A DNA stretch of 64,000 nt from DATKZH01 sp964475955 (GTDB lineage Bacteria > Planctomycetota > Planctomycetia > Pirellulales > Thermoguttaceae): positions 1 to 64,000 of the forward strand of contig CAYYZY010000018.1 of NCBI GenBank assembly GCA_964475955.1, in the 5' to 3' direction. Positions 8,501-16,368 of this stretch are shown here, one piece after another. Position 1 is the stretch's first letter. Every line of letters starts with the position of its first letter. The position numbers and the translations under genes were made by a program. The notes beneath the pieces were generated by a model. The model did no database searches and had not been told where the DNA came from. It saw nothing but the letters and a program-made list of their open reading frames with translations.

Positions 8501-9425
8501 CGGACGGCCGCCCGAGGCGGGTCAATCCCCAAGTAGGCCCCATGGAGACTGCGGCGACTCGTCGCCGTACTCCAAACGGCCCCTTCCTTTGAGGGGAGGG
8601 CAGGTCCTCAGGCACGTGCAGGTTTCCTCTCATTGTGCGCTCGGCCGGCGTCGCCCGGCAAGACATCAGCCGCAGGCCGCGGGCGTGTCGCAAAACGGGA
8701 AACGGGTATGTCGCAAAACGACAAAGGAATTGCGCATATGGGGGCTGCCAAGACCGCGACCGCCGGCTATGTTGAGGGTGGCGCGGAGACGTGAGAAGAC
8801 CCGCCAGCACATGCCTGCCTTCGATATGCGCGCCCGAAGCCGGTCTCGGTTTTCTCATCGTGGGTTGGGAAGCGCCCGCGGCACCCGCCCCGTGGACGGC
8901 GCCGCTTCGCGCCGTCGACGCCGAGTCGCTTCAGGCGCGTGCGGCACCGCATGGAGCAAATGGCCGAGGCCATTCACGAGGTTTTCCGATTGCCGGGTCC
9001 GCCGGCGCGTGGGCAAGAAACGTCCGGCGGAGCAAGGCCCGCCGGTGGGGAGCCGATGACCGCCCATGTATGGACAGGAGATCACCATCGGTTATACTGG
9101 CGGCTCGGGAGGTTCACGCCACGGCAGGGTCGCCAGCCAATGCGAGCTACCGCTTGCCTGGGGCGGACTGCTCCGGGGGATCGCGGTTGGTCGCGAAAGG
9201 CTTCGCGGTTGTTCGGGTCTTCATTCGTAGCATGCGCGCACTTGCTGGACGACGAAATGCCACTGCGCCCTGTTTGGGGTGCCCTGCTTGCGTTGCGGCG
9301 GAAGGCCGCGATAGGGTTCGTGACGGCTTGTGGGACAACTTCGGGAGCCGACGCGCGTTGCTCCCCGGCGGATCAGGTTCAATCGACGTTTTCGAGCGGA
9401 GACGCTCGACGGGAGGTCCAGATCA
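8501..9425. other. Long intergenic region between regulator and aminotransferase cluster
   Basis: More than 900 bases lie between the divergent XylR-type gene and the first DegT/StrS gene. Frames here (for example 8791-9429) look non-coding. The one clear signal is the 12-base direct repeat pair at 8686-8720. A GGGAGG ribosome site sits just before the gene at 9426. Confidence 0.5.
8686..8720. promoter_or_regulatory. Candidate regulator binding site (direct repeat)
   Basis: TGTCGCAAAACG occurs at 8686-8697 and again at 8709-8720, with starts 23 bases apart, about two helical turns. AraC/XylR proteins typically bind pairs of direct repeats, and this pair lies ~210 bases upstream of the XylR-type gene and ~700 bases upstream of the aminotransferases. 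The assignment is inferred from position and form. Confidence 0.5.
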
Positions 9426-10748
9426 ATGAGTGAGAAGAACTCGATGTCACGACGCCGGTTCGTCGCCGGTGCTTCGACGATGGCGTTGGCCGGTGCCGCG
9501 TCGGCCGCGGCGAAGGGCGGTTCGGAAGAGACCGCGAAGCTGGCCGTCGACGGCGGCCCGAAGGCCGTCAAGGAGCGGCCCCCCAGGCAGCCTCGCTGGG
9601 GCAAGGTCGAACAGAAGCAACTCGGCGAGATGCTCGAACAGGGCTCCCTCTTCTATTGGAAGGGGCCGCAAACCGAGCTTCTGCTCGAAAGGTTCCGCGA
9701 GGTCTGCCCGGTGAAGTACGCGCACAATTGCTCGTCGGGCACGGCGGCGCTGCACATCGCCGTGGCGGCCGCCGGCATCGGCCTGGGCGACGAGGTGATC
9801 ACCTCGCCGGTGACCGACATCGGAACCGTGATCGGCATCATTTACCAGCAGGCGGTGCCCGTCTTCGCCGACCTGGGTAAGGGCACGCACAACCTCGACC
9901 CGGCCGACGTCGAGAAGCGAATCACCCCCAAGACCAAGGCGATCATCGCGGTACACCTCACGGGCAACCCGTGCGACCTGGACGTGCTTCGGGACATCGC
10001 CGACCGCCACAATCTGATCCTGATCGAGGACTGCGCCCAGGCGTGGGGTGCGAAGACCCGGGGCCGGCCGATCGGCACCGTGGGCGACATCGCCTGTTTC
10101 TCGCTCCAGAATTCGAAGCACGTCACCTGCGGCGACGGCGGCGTGGTCGGCTCCAGCGACGACCGGTTCGGGCCCCTGTTGCGCAAATTCGGCGACAAGG
10201 GGAACAACCGCGACAAGTGGGGCTTCAATGCCTTCGCCACGAACTACCGCATGAGCGAGCCGCAGGCCGCCGTGGCGGCCGCCCAGCTTACGCGGCTGGA
10301 AGGAATCGTCACCCAGCGGAACCGGCTGGGCAACCTGCTCACGGAGAAGATCGCCGATATCCCCGGCGTCATCCCCCACGAGGTCCACCCGGACGACCGC
10401 GCCGTCTACTGGTTCTACATGTTCCGCATCGTGCCCGAAGCGTTCAAAGGCGGCCGGTCCCCGTTCGTCAAGGCCCTGTTGGCCGAAGGCGCGTCGGTGC
10501 GCGGCGGCTACATCAAGGTGCCGCTCTACGGCGAACCGGTGTTCCAGAACCACGGCTTCTTCGCCGGGCGATGGCCGGTCAAGGAGTGGGGCCTCACCGA
10601 CATGGATTTCACCAAGCACTCGTGCCCGAACGCGGAATCGCTGCTCACCGACGGCATCCGAGTGCCCATTTACGAATACATGACCGAGGAGTACATCCTC
10701 GGCGTGGCGGCGGCCATCCGCAAGGTGGCCCGGCACTACGCGGTGTGA
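9426..10748 (+). CDS. Tat-exported DegT/DnrJ/EryC1/StrS aminotransferase, copy 1
   Basis: The 440-residue product starts at an ATG behind GGGAGG. The N-terminus (SRRRFVAGASTMALAGAAS) is a twin-arginine signal, unusual for a family whose members normally act on nucleotide sugars in the cytoplasm. The fold-type I PLP domain is complete: KLAVDGGP opening, CSSGTAALHIA phosphate loop, LILIEDCAQAWGA with the PLP-ring Asp, and FSLQNSKH with the Schiff-base Lys231. Tat would allow export with PLP already bound. Two paralogues follow at 10941 and 12366. The sugar or other substrate is unknown. Confidence 0.88.
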   Translation: MSEKNSMSRRRFVAGASTMALAGAASAAAKGGSEETAKLAVDGGPKAVKERPPRQPRWGKVEQKQLGEMLEQGSLFYWKGPQTELLLERFREVCPVKYAHNCSSGTAALHIAVAAAGIGLGDEVITSPVTDIGTVIGIIYQQAVPVFADLGKGTHNLDPADVEKRITPKTKAIIAVHLTGNPCDLDVLRDIADRHNLILIEDCAQAWGAKTRGRPIGTVGDIACFSLQNSKHVTCGDGGVVGSSDDRFGPLLRKFGDKGNNRDKWGFNAFATNYRMSEPQAAVAAAQLTRLEGIVTQRNRLGNLLTEKIADIPGVIPHEVHPDDRAVYWFYMFRIVPEAFKGGRSPFVKALLAEGASVRGGYIKVPLYGEPVFQNHGFFAGRWPVKEWGLTDMDFTKHSCPNAESLLTDGIRVPIYEYMTEEYILGVAAAIRKVARHYAV

Positions 10749-10940
10749 ACCGACGGCCCGGGGCGCGGGCGGCGTGTTTCCCACGCGCCGCTTCCGCGGC
10801 CGACCGCGCAGCCGACCTGCCCCACGACGCACGATCCACGAGACGACAAACCACGCCGCCCGGCGGAAACGCCGGCCGCGGCGTGCTTCCCACTTTCCCA
10901 AACGTCCGCAAGCGATCCGTCGATTCGAAAGGACCCTCCG

Positions 10941-12305
10941 ATGAACAAGCCGAAAAGGAACCGTCGCCAGTTCCTGGAAACCGTGGGCGCCGTGAGCGCC
11001 GCGTCAATCGTCGGGGGAACTGCCGCGCCGGGCAGGAGCCTCGCCGCCGAAGGCAAGGAGAAGCTCGCCATCGACGGCGGAACGCCCGTGCGCAAGACCC
11101 CGCTTCGGCACCAGGCTTACGGGCCCCAGTTCTACGACGAAGTGGAGAAGCGCGAAATCCTCGAGGTCCTCGAGTCGCGGCGGCCGTTCCGCTGGTGGAA
11201 GGGCGACTCGAAGGCCCTCGCGTTCGAGAAGGCCTATGCGGCCCACATCGGCGTGAAATACGCCATCGGCGTCACCTCCGGAACGACGGCGCTGGCCGCC
11301 GCCCTGGCGGCGCTGGAAATCGGGCCCGGCGACGAGGTGATCATGCCGGCCTGGACCTGGTACGCCGACTACGACACGGTCGTCCTGGCCGGCGCCCTGC
11401 CCGTCTTCGCCGAGGTCGACACCTCGCTGAACATCGACCCGACCGACATCGAACCGAGAATCACGCCGCGCACCAAGGCGATCATCGCCGTCAGCCTCCA
11501 GGGATGCCCGGCCGACATGGACCCGATCCTCGCAATCGCCCGGAAACACAACGTCCGCGTCCTGGAAGACTTCTCCCAGTGCATAGGGGGCAAATATCGG
11601 GGCAAGTACCTGGGCTCGATGGGCGACATCGGCATCAGCAGCTTCCAGCAGAGCAAGACGATCACCGCGGGTGAGGGGGGCGCCGTGGTGACCGACGATC
11701 CGGTGCTCTTCGAGCGGGCCGTGCGCGCCCACGACGTCGGTTCCCTCCGCTCCCCCTACCGGGAGAGTCTCGATGGCGGCCGGCTTCCGGGGTTCGCCGC
11801 GTCGAACTACCGCATGAGCGAGTTCACCGGCGCCATCATGAAAGCGCAGGAGCAGGACCTCGACACAATCTGCGTAGCCCTTCGCAAACACGCCCGAAAG
11901 GTCCGCCAAGGTATCGCCGACCTGCCGGGGCTGAAGATGCGCAAAACGCCCGACCTGGAAGGCGACCTGGGCGTCACCATCTTCCTCGACCACGGCACGC
12001 GCGAGCGGCGCGACCATTTCCTCCGTGCCCTGCGGGCCGAGGGAATCTCCGCCTCGCCGCCGGGCGGTTCGGTGATCCTGCCGATCGACAAGCGGGTGGA
12101 GAACAAGGCCACCGTCCATCCCGACTGGCCGACGTTCAACACGCCCCAGGGCAAGGCGATCCGCTACGGGGCCGAGTCCTGCCCGCAGACGATCGACGCC
12201 AAGGGACGCCTCGGCGGCGTGATCATGGACCCCAATTTCACGGACGACGACGTGGACGACATCGTCAAGGCAATCCGTAAGGTCTACCTCGCGATGTACA
12301 CCTAA
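10941..12305 (+). CDS. Tat-exported DegT/DnrJ/EryC1/StrS aminotransferase, copy 2
   Basis: The 454-residue product has the twin-arginine signal NRRQFLETVGAVSAASIVGG. The PLP domain shows KLAIDGGTPVRKT, GVTSGTTALAAALAAL, RVLEDFSQCIGGKYRG with the PLP-ring Asp, and SFQQSKTITAGEGG with Lys239. It lies 192 bases after copy 1 and is clearly diverged from it, so the duplication is old. The C-terminal domain has its own GVIMDPNFTDDDVDDIV ending. It probably acts outside the cytoplasm with its neighbours; substrate unknown. Confidence 0.88.
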   Translation: MNKPKRNRRQFLETVGAVSAASIVGGTAAPGRSLAAEGKEKLAIDGGTPVRKTPLRHQAYGPQFYDEVEKREILEVLESRRPFRWWKGDSKALAFEKAYAAHIGVKYAIGVTSGTTALAAALAALEIGPGDEVIMPAWTWYADYDTVVLAGALPVFAEVDTSLNIDPTDIEPRITPRTKAIIAVSLQGCPADMDPILAIARKHNVRVLEDFSQCIGGKYRGKYLGSMGDIGISSFQQSKTITAGEGGAVVTDDPVLFERAVRAHDVGSLRSPYRESLDGGRLPGFAASNYRMSEFTGAIMKAQEQDLDTICVALRKHARKVRQGIADLPGLKMRKTPDLEGDLGVTIFLDHGTRERRDHFLRALRAEGISASPPGGSVILPIDKRVENKATVHPDWPTFNTPQGKAIRYGAESCPQTIDAKGRLGGVIMDPNFTDDDVDDIVKAIRKVYLAMYT

Positions 12306-12365
12306 ACCCGCAAGCCGCGGGACAAGAAAATGCCCGTGGTTCCCAATCCGGGAGGAGCTAACGCC

Positions 12366-13715
12366 ATGAAAGATCGAGTGACGCGTCGTCGATTCGTCCA
12401 GACCGCGGCCGCCGGTTCCGCCGCCGCGGCCGGAATGAGCGCCGGCCGGGCGCCCGCCGTGTTCGCCGCGACGGCCGACAAACCGGCCCTCTTGGGCGGC
12501 ACGCCCGCGCACCAGGGCGGCTGGCCCTCGTGGCCGCAGTGGGACGAGTCGTGGGAGCCGGAAATCGTCGAAGTGCTGCGCAGCGGTCGGTGGTGCTCCT
12601 CCCGCGCCGGCGGGCCGGCGGGCGATTTCGAGAAGGCTTACGCGGAACTGCTCGGCGCGACGGGGTGCGTGTCGACGGCCAGCGGCACCACGGCGCTTCT
12701 GACCGCCCTGCACGTGATGGGCGTGGATGCCGGCGATGAAGTGATCGTCTCGCCCTACACGTTCATCGCCACGTACAACGTGTGCCTGATGCACAAGGCC
12801 CTGCCGGTGTTCGCCGACACCGACCCGGCCACCCTGACCATGGACCCAGCCAGCATCGAGAGCCGCATCACCGACCGCACCCGGGCGATTCTGCCGGTCC
12901 ACATCTACGGTATGCCCTGCGACATGGACCCGATCAACGCGATCGCCGAGAAGCACGGCGTCCCGGTCATTGAAGACGCCTGCCAGGCGTGGCTGGCCGA
13001 CTACAAAGGCCGCAAGTGCGGCACGCTGGGCGACCTGGGGTGTTTCAGCTTCCAGAACTCGAAGCACATCCCCGCCGGCGACGGCGGCGCCGTCACGAGC
13101 GACAACCAGGAGCTTCTCGACCGTTGCTGGGCGTTCCATAACTGCGGACGCGCTCACGGCAGCTTCAAGGGAAGCGGCTGCTTCAGCCGCGGCAGCAACT
13201 TCCGCATGATGCACTACGCGGCCGCCCTGCTCCGCCAGGAGATCGACAAGCTGGTCTCCGATACGAAACGCCGCCAGGAAAACGGCGACTACCTGACGGC
13301 CGGCCTGAAGGAGATCCCGGGCGTCGAGCCGGTGCGGCTGCCGGCAGACAGCCGGGCGGTCTGGCACCTCTACGCCTTCCGCTACGACAAGGACCAGTTC
13401 CACGGCCTGTCGCGCGACAAGTTCCGCAGCGCCATGCGAGCCGAAGGCATTCCCACCAGCGGCGGCTACCACGAGCAGTATTTCGACGGCCTGCTCGACG
13501 AGGCCGTCGCCTCGCGCGGCTTCCAGCGCCTCTTCTCCGCCGAGCGGCTCAAGGCCTACCGCGACAGCCTCCACGAACTCAAGGGCAACAAGCAGGTCTG
13601 CGAGACGACCGTGGGCATGTTCAACACCCTCCTGTTGGCCGAACGGAGCGACATGGACCACATCCTCGGAGCCATCCGGAAGATCCAGGCCCACAGCGCG
13701 GAATTGGCTGGATGA
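12366..13715 (+). CDS. Tat-exported DegT/DnrJ/EryC1/StrS aminotransferase, copy 3
   Basis: The 449-residue product starts at an ATG preceded by GGGAGGAGC and carries the Tat signal TRRRFVQTAAAGSAAAAGM. PLP-domain marks are ALLGGTPAHQGGW, VSTASGTTALLTALHVM, PVIEDACQAWLADYKG and FSFQNSKHIPAGDGG with Lys233. It lies 60 bases after copy 2, consistent with one transcription unit. The stop is followed at once by REP-like palindromes and the RAYT gene. Function beyond a PLP-dependent, probably exported aminotransferase cannot be read. Confidence 0.88.
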   Translation: MKDRVTRRRFVQTAAAGSAAAAGMSAGRAPAVFAATADKPALLGGTPAHQGGWPSWPQWDESWEPEIVEVLRSGRWCSSRAGGPAGDFEKAYAELLGATGCVSTASGTTALLTALHVMGVDAGDEVIVSPYTFIATYNVCLMHKALPVFADTDPATLTMDPASIESRITDRTRAILPVHIYGMPCDMDPINAIAEKHGVPVIEDACQAWLADYKGRKCGTLGDLGCFSFQNSKHIPAGDGGAVTSDNQELLDRCWAFHNCGRAHGSFKGSGCFSRGSNFRMMHYAAALLRQEIDKLVSDTKRRQENGDYLTAGLKEIPGVEPVRLPADSRAVWHLYAFRYDKDQFHGLSRDKFRSAMRAEGIPTSGGYHEQYFDGLLDEAVASRGFQRLFSAERLKAYRDSLHELKGNKQVCETTVGMFNTLLLAERSDMDHILGAIRKIQAHSAELAG

Positions 13716-13734
13716 GCGCCGACGCCCCGGCCCC

Positions 13735-13796
13735 GTGGGGCATGTTTCCAACGCCCCGGCCCCGTGGGGCACGTTTCCAACGTGCCATACAACCGA
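13735..13796. repeat. REP-like palindromes at the left border of the RAYT gene
   Basis: A degenerate unit at 13735-13755 is followed by a full unit at 13764-13786 containing the core GGCACGTTTCCAACGTGCC. The full unit extends through ATACAACCGA to 13796, and this 33-base block recurs exactly, inverted, at 14610-14642 beyond the gene. It belongs to the same family as 2772-2828. Confidence 0.88.
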
Positions 13797-13886
13797 CCAG
13801 ATACCGCGTCAGACCGAATCGCGACCCGGCGAACCGTTCCGTGCTTCGGACACGTACCCGACCAAGAATGTGCGGAGACATTCGCC

Positions 13887-14552
13887 ATGCACGAGAGAGT
13901 CACGAGGCGACGTCTGCCCCATTGGGATCAACCGGGTGCGACCTACTTTGTCACAACGTGTCTGCTAGGCAGCATTCCCGCGCAGGGGTTGATGGAGATC
14001 GAGCAGATGCGAAGTCGTCTTGAGGGCCGGGTGCGTCCTGCGCACGTGCGGCCCGACGATTGGAAGGCCCGGCTGTGGAAGCGCATCTTCGCTGGGCGAG
14101 AGGATTGGCTGGACTGCAAGCCTGCCGTGCGTTACCTTGAGGACAAGCGATTGGCTACGGAGGTTGTCCGATCGTTGAAGCACTTCGATGGAGAACGGTA
14201 CGACCTTGTTGCCTGGGTCGTCATGCCCAGCCATCTGCACTGGGTGTTTCGTCCACGGGACGCGTGGATTCGGAGCGTCGGGACGGCAACCAACCGACGT
14301 TCGCCGCGCCAGCGAATTCAGCATTCGGTCAACCTGCACACGGCGATCGAGTGTAACCGGCTGCTCGGGCGTACCGGCGGGTTCTGGCAGCGAGAGTCGT
14401 ACCATCATTGCGTGCGTGACGAAGAGGAACTGGAGCGCATCGTTGCATACATCCACGGAAACCCGATTCGCGCCGGATTGGCGAAGCATGACGTGGATTT
14501 CCCTTTCTCGTCCGCGGGAGAGTACGCGTCACGGGAGGGTGTGCAGGTGTGA
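13887..14552 (+). CDS. REP-associated tyrosine transposase (RAYT, Y1/HUH family)
   Basis: The 221-residue product starts at an ATG with GGAGA ten bases upstream; the longer frame from 13764 would translate the palindrome. It has the Y1 transposase fold of the IS200-related RAYT group: HWDQPGATYFVTTCL at the start, the histidine pair in WVVMPSHLHWVF (the HUH metal site), and the C-terminal helix QRESYHHCVRDEEELERIVAYIHGNP with the candidate nucleophilic Tyr. RAYTs cut single-stranded DNA at REP hairpins. The gene sits between inverted copies of such a hairpin (13764-13796, 14610-14642), the standard RAYT arrangement. It interrupts a run of exported enzyme genes. Confidence 0.93.
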   Translation: MHERVTRRRLPHWDQPGATYFVTTCLLGSIPAQGLMEIEQMRSRLEGRVRPAHVRPDDWKARLWKRIFAGREDWLDCKPAVRYLEDKRLATEVVRSLKHFDGERYDLVAWVVMPSHLHWVFRPRDAWIRSVGTATNRRSPRQRIQHSVNLHTAIECNRLLGRTGGFWQRESYHHCVRDEEELERIVAYIHGNPIRAGLAKHDVDFPFSSAGEYASREGVQV

Positions 14553-14569
14553 ATCGGCGTCTTTCAATC

Positions 14570-14642
14570 GTGGAGCACGTTTCCAACGTGCCGGTGAATC
14601 ATACCGCCGTCGGTTGTATGGCACGTTGGAAACGTGCCCCAC
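14570..14642. repeat. REP-like palindrome pair at the right border of the RAYT gene
   Basis: A left unit (14570-14592, one base changed to GTGGAGCACG) and an inverted unit (14620-14642) face each other. The inverted unit with its 10-base flank (14610-14642) is the exact reverse complement of 13764-13796. The pair could form one long cruciform or two small hairpins. Confidence 0.88.
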
Positions 14643-14699
14643 GACTGGCACCAACCGCAAGACCATACAGATGCAATCCATCCATGAGAGGATTTCTGC

Positions 14700-16232
14700 A
14701 TGACGCGTAAACGAGAGATCACCCGGCGCCGCATGCTGCGGCGGACGTTGGGCGCGGGAATCGGCCTGCCGCTGTTCATCTCCTGCCAGAAGCGGCCGGC
14801 GCCGCAACCGCCTACTCCCGTCGCCGGCCAGCCGAAAAATCCCCAGCCCGAAAACGCAAAGCCCGCCGGGCCGAACGACCAGATCGGCGTGGGGATCATC
14901 GGCTGCGGGCGGCGCAACTCGCAACTTCAGACCGGACTAGGTGCCCAGGGCGCGCCGCCGGCGGAAGCGAGAATCGTCGCCGTCTCCGACTACAACCTGA
15001 CCCGTGCGAAGCAGTGGGCCAGGCACTACAAGGCGCAGCCGTATCAGGACTATCGCAAGATGCTGGAACGCAAGGACGTCGACGTCGTCGTCTACGCGAC
15101 GCCCGAGCACCAGCACTACCTGCCCTGCATCCACGCCGCCCAGGCCGGTAAGGACATGTACGGCGAGCAGCCGCTGTCGCACACGATCCGCGAGGGGCGA
15201 GTGATGGTCGAGGCGGTCCGCAAGCACAAGCGCGTGTTCCAAACCGGCGAACAGCAGCGATCCAACCCCAAGACTCGCAAGGCGGTGGAACTGATCCGCA
15301 ACGGCCGCATCGGCAAGATACAGAAGGTCGTCGCCTACAACTTCCCCAGTCCCTACGAGTGCAATTTCCCGGCCCAGCCGATTCCCGTGGGGCTCGATTG
15401 GGATCGCTGGTGCGGGCCGAACGAGGTTGTGCCCTACAACGTCAATCTCTATCTGTCGCGCGTCCCCTATGAGCCGGGCCTGGTCAACTATTACTTCGGG
15501 TGCGATCCTCATGAGTCCAGGCGCGGGGATCGCGATTTGATGCGCGCCCCCTACGGACCCGATCTGACTTTCAAGCCCCAACCGGCCGAACAGACGGCCA
15601 TCGGCCCGGGCTGGATGTCGTTCCGGCCCTATTCGGGCGGCGAGCTCTTGAATTGGGGCTGCCACGGGTTGAGCATGGTCCAATGGGCCCTCGGAACGGA
15701 CGACACCGGCCCGGTCGAAATCTGGGTCGATCCGGCCGAGAAGATGGACACGGTCGTTTACGATTATCCGGACACGCTCGACTACGGCGACGCGATTTGC
15801 AGCAGGCCCGTCATCAACTACAGGTACGCCAACGGCGTCGTGTTGACGCTCAGCTCCTACAATCCCCGCGTGGGCGGCGGTGCCACGTTCATCGGCGACC
15901 AGGGCGAAATCACGATCATGCGAGGAGGCTACGAGTGCCAACCCGAGGGGCTCGACGAAGACCCGCTCCCGCCCGATGCGATCCGCGTCTACGAAAGCGA
16001 CAACCACATGCAGAACTTCTACGACTGCGTGAAGTCGCGTGAAGACCCGATCATGAAGATCGAGAACGGCCATCGCGTCGCCTCGCTGTGCCACCTGGGT
16101 AACATCGCCCGCTGGCTCGGGCGGCCCCTCAAGTGGGATCCGGAAAGGGAAGTCTTCCCCGGCGACGCCGCGGCGAACGAGTATCTGGACATTCCCAGGC
16201 GCAAGGGGTTCGAGCTGCCGGAGCAGGTCTGA
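14700..16232 (+). CDS. Gfo/Idh/MocA oxidoreductase with Tat/lipoprotein signal
   Basis: The 510-residue product starts with TRRRMLRRTLGAGIGLPLFISC, a twin-arginine signal ending in a lipobox with Cys29, so it is probably a Tat-exported lipoprotein. A Pro-rich linker precedes the Rossmann motif VGIIGCGRR (residues ~64-72). The family motif E-K-P appears as GEQPLSH, with Lys replaced by Gln, a variation that may affect catalysis. GGELLNWGCHGL and the C-terminal alpha/beta domain are intact. Family members oxidise or reduce sugar hydroxyls with NAD(P) that often stays bound. It follows the RAYT gene and precedes the RidA lipoprotein. Confidence 0.88.
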   Translation: MTRKREITRRRMLRRTLGAGIGLPLFISCQKRPAPQPPTPVAGQPKNPQPENAKPAGPNDQIGVGIIGCGRRNSQLQTGLGAQGAPPAEARIVAVSDYNLTRAKQWARHYKAQPYQDYRKMLERKDVDVVVYATPEHQHYLPCIHAAQAGKDMYGEQPLSHTIREGRVMVEAVRKHKRVFQTGEQQRSNPKTRKAVELIRNGRIGKIQKVVAYNFPSPYECNFPAQPIPVGLDWDRWCGPNEVVPYNVNLYLSRVPYEPGLVNYYFGCDPHESRRGDRDLMRAPYGPDLTFKPQPAEQTAIGPGWMSFRPYSGGELLNWGCHGLSMVQWALGTDDTGPVEIWVDPAEKMDTVVYDYPDTLDYGDAICSRPVINYRYANGVVLTLSSYNPRVGGGATFIGDQGEITIMRGGYECQPEGLDEDPLPPDAIRVYESDNHMQNFYDCVKSREDPIMKIENGHRVASLCHLGNIARWLGRPLKWDPEREVFPGDAAANEYLDIPRRKGFELPEQV

Positions 16233-16258
16233 CCACGAGGAACGAGGCTTTGGGAAGT

Positions 16259-16343
16259 GTCGTTGTTCGCTCTGGAGCGAAGAAACGTCTTCTCGCGGAG
16301 CGAAAAGCGACGATTGCGGCAGAAGTCGATCCGCTGATCCGAG
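16259..16343. repeat. Palindromic element, intergenic copy (second copy inside a sulfatase gene)
   Basis: An imperfect hairpin with GGAGCGAAAAGCGAC is followed by a conserved tail reading GGCAGAAGT then CGCTGATCC. The same module recurs at 44965-45046, where it is translated inside a sulfatase. This copy lies in the 136-base spacer between the oxidoreductase and the RidA protein. Confidence 0.75.
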
Positions 16344-16368
16344 GCTATATTCATTGAGGAGCCTGTTG

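Noticed and set aside
11004..13772. Minus-strand open frame of 922 codons
   Set aside because: It covers two DegT/StrS genes on the opposite strand whose PLP motifs are intact.
13764..13886. Upstream extension of the RAYT reading frame
   Set aside because: It would translate the REP palindrome (GTG start). The ATG at 13887 has a ribosome site and begins the family's conserved N-terminus.
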